From an uncultured Muribaculaceae bacterium (GTDB lineage Bacteria; Bacteroidota; Bacteroidia; Bacteroidales; Muribaculaceae), in NCBI GenBank assembly GCA_910578075.1, contig CAJTPK010000038.1:1-24166 (forward strand): a stretch of DNA of 24,166 nucleotides, written 5' to 3'. This document shows positions 24,014 to 24,166 of the stretch, piece after piece; the stretch's first letter is position 1, and every line of letters starts with the position of its first letter. A program made the translations under genes and the position numbers. The notes under the pieces were generated by a model that searched no databases, was not told where the DNA came from, and saw only the letters and a program-made list of their open reading frames with translations.

Positions 24014-24166
24014 TAGTTAGGAATGAGGAGTTAGTAATTAGAAGTTCCTTTAGTGTCAAAGCTTTTCGCGTCAAGCCAAAAGCGGAGCTGTTGAATGGTT
24101 TTAATGGTTTGATGATTTAATTATTAATTAATTGAATCAAATATGGTTTCCTTTGGTTATAATGGT
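24014..24166 (+). repeat. Diverged copy of the long inverted-repeat arm, cut by the window end
   Basis: Follows the right arm at about 5930-6083 block for block: GTTAGGAATGAGGAGTTAG, then AGAAGTTCCTTTAGTGTC, CTTTTCGCGTCAAGCC, AAAAGCGGAGCT, AATGGTTTTAATGGTTTGAT, and finally CCTTTGGTTATAATGG. It has point differences and an AT-rich insertion near 24115-24145. It shows that the element at 5564-6083 belongs to a dispersed family. Whether this copy also has an inverted partner lies beyond the window. Confidence 0.85.

Overview
The window looks like a chromosome segment from a gut member of the Bacteroidales, plausibly Muribaculaceae or Prevotella-like. The evidence is promoters of the Bacteroidota type (TAnnTTTG at -7), lipoproteins with Bacteroidota-style lipoboxes, 6-bladed propeller lipoproteins with a GxGPGEY motif, DUF1573 and DUF3244 type proteins, and very large outer-membrane barrel proteins with an N-terminal carboxypeptidase-regulatory-like domain. 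The family-level assignment is inference.

Region 1 (1-5.45 kb) is metabolic and relatively GC-rich. It holds a GlpT/UhpT-type organophosphate antiporter, a HAD-IIA phosphatase 34 nt behind it, a strong palindromic hairpin, a secreted GH36 alpha-galactosidase, and a convergent YqgE/AlgH protein whose stop overlaps the galactosidase stop.

Region 2 (5.45-6.18 kb) is a divergent intergenic region filled by a 520-bp element with near-perfect inverted arms of about 190-200 bp. A diverged copy of one arm lies at the right end of the window (24.01-24.17 kb).

Region 3 (6.18-12.8 kb) is clearly AT-richer and encodes envelope proteins of unknown role. They are a membrane-spanning TPR protein with a helix-turn-helix-like cytoplasmic tail, a propeller lipoprotein, a three-gene operon (DUF3244-like secreted protein, thioredoxin-DUF1573 lipoprotein, 76-aa secreted peptide with four cysteines), a second propeller lipoprotein, and a decayed fragment of a transglutaminase-like gene followed by an intrinsic terminator.

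Region 4 (12.9-23.8 kb) is bracketed by two paralogous barrel genes of about 970 codons facing each other. Between them, on the minus strand, are lepB (signal peptidase I) coupled by TAATG to an O-antigen ligase/TPR protein, a GxxExxY nuclease-like gene inside an 800-bp cassette with 31-bp inverted termini, and a transglutaminase-like lipoprotein directly downstream of the second barrel gene. That barrel gene carries a one-base frameshift in an A7 tract exactly at the end of its signal peptide.

Taken together, regions 3 and 4 look like an accessory envelope or secretion locus. It would comprise a sensor, exported cysteine peptide, redox lipoprotein, propellers, signal peptidase, transglutaminase-like lipoprotein and outer-membrane barrels, and it has been shaped by duplication, inversion and repeat insertion. 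That these genes act together is inference from proximity. No tRNA, rRNA or CRISPR array was recognised.
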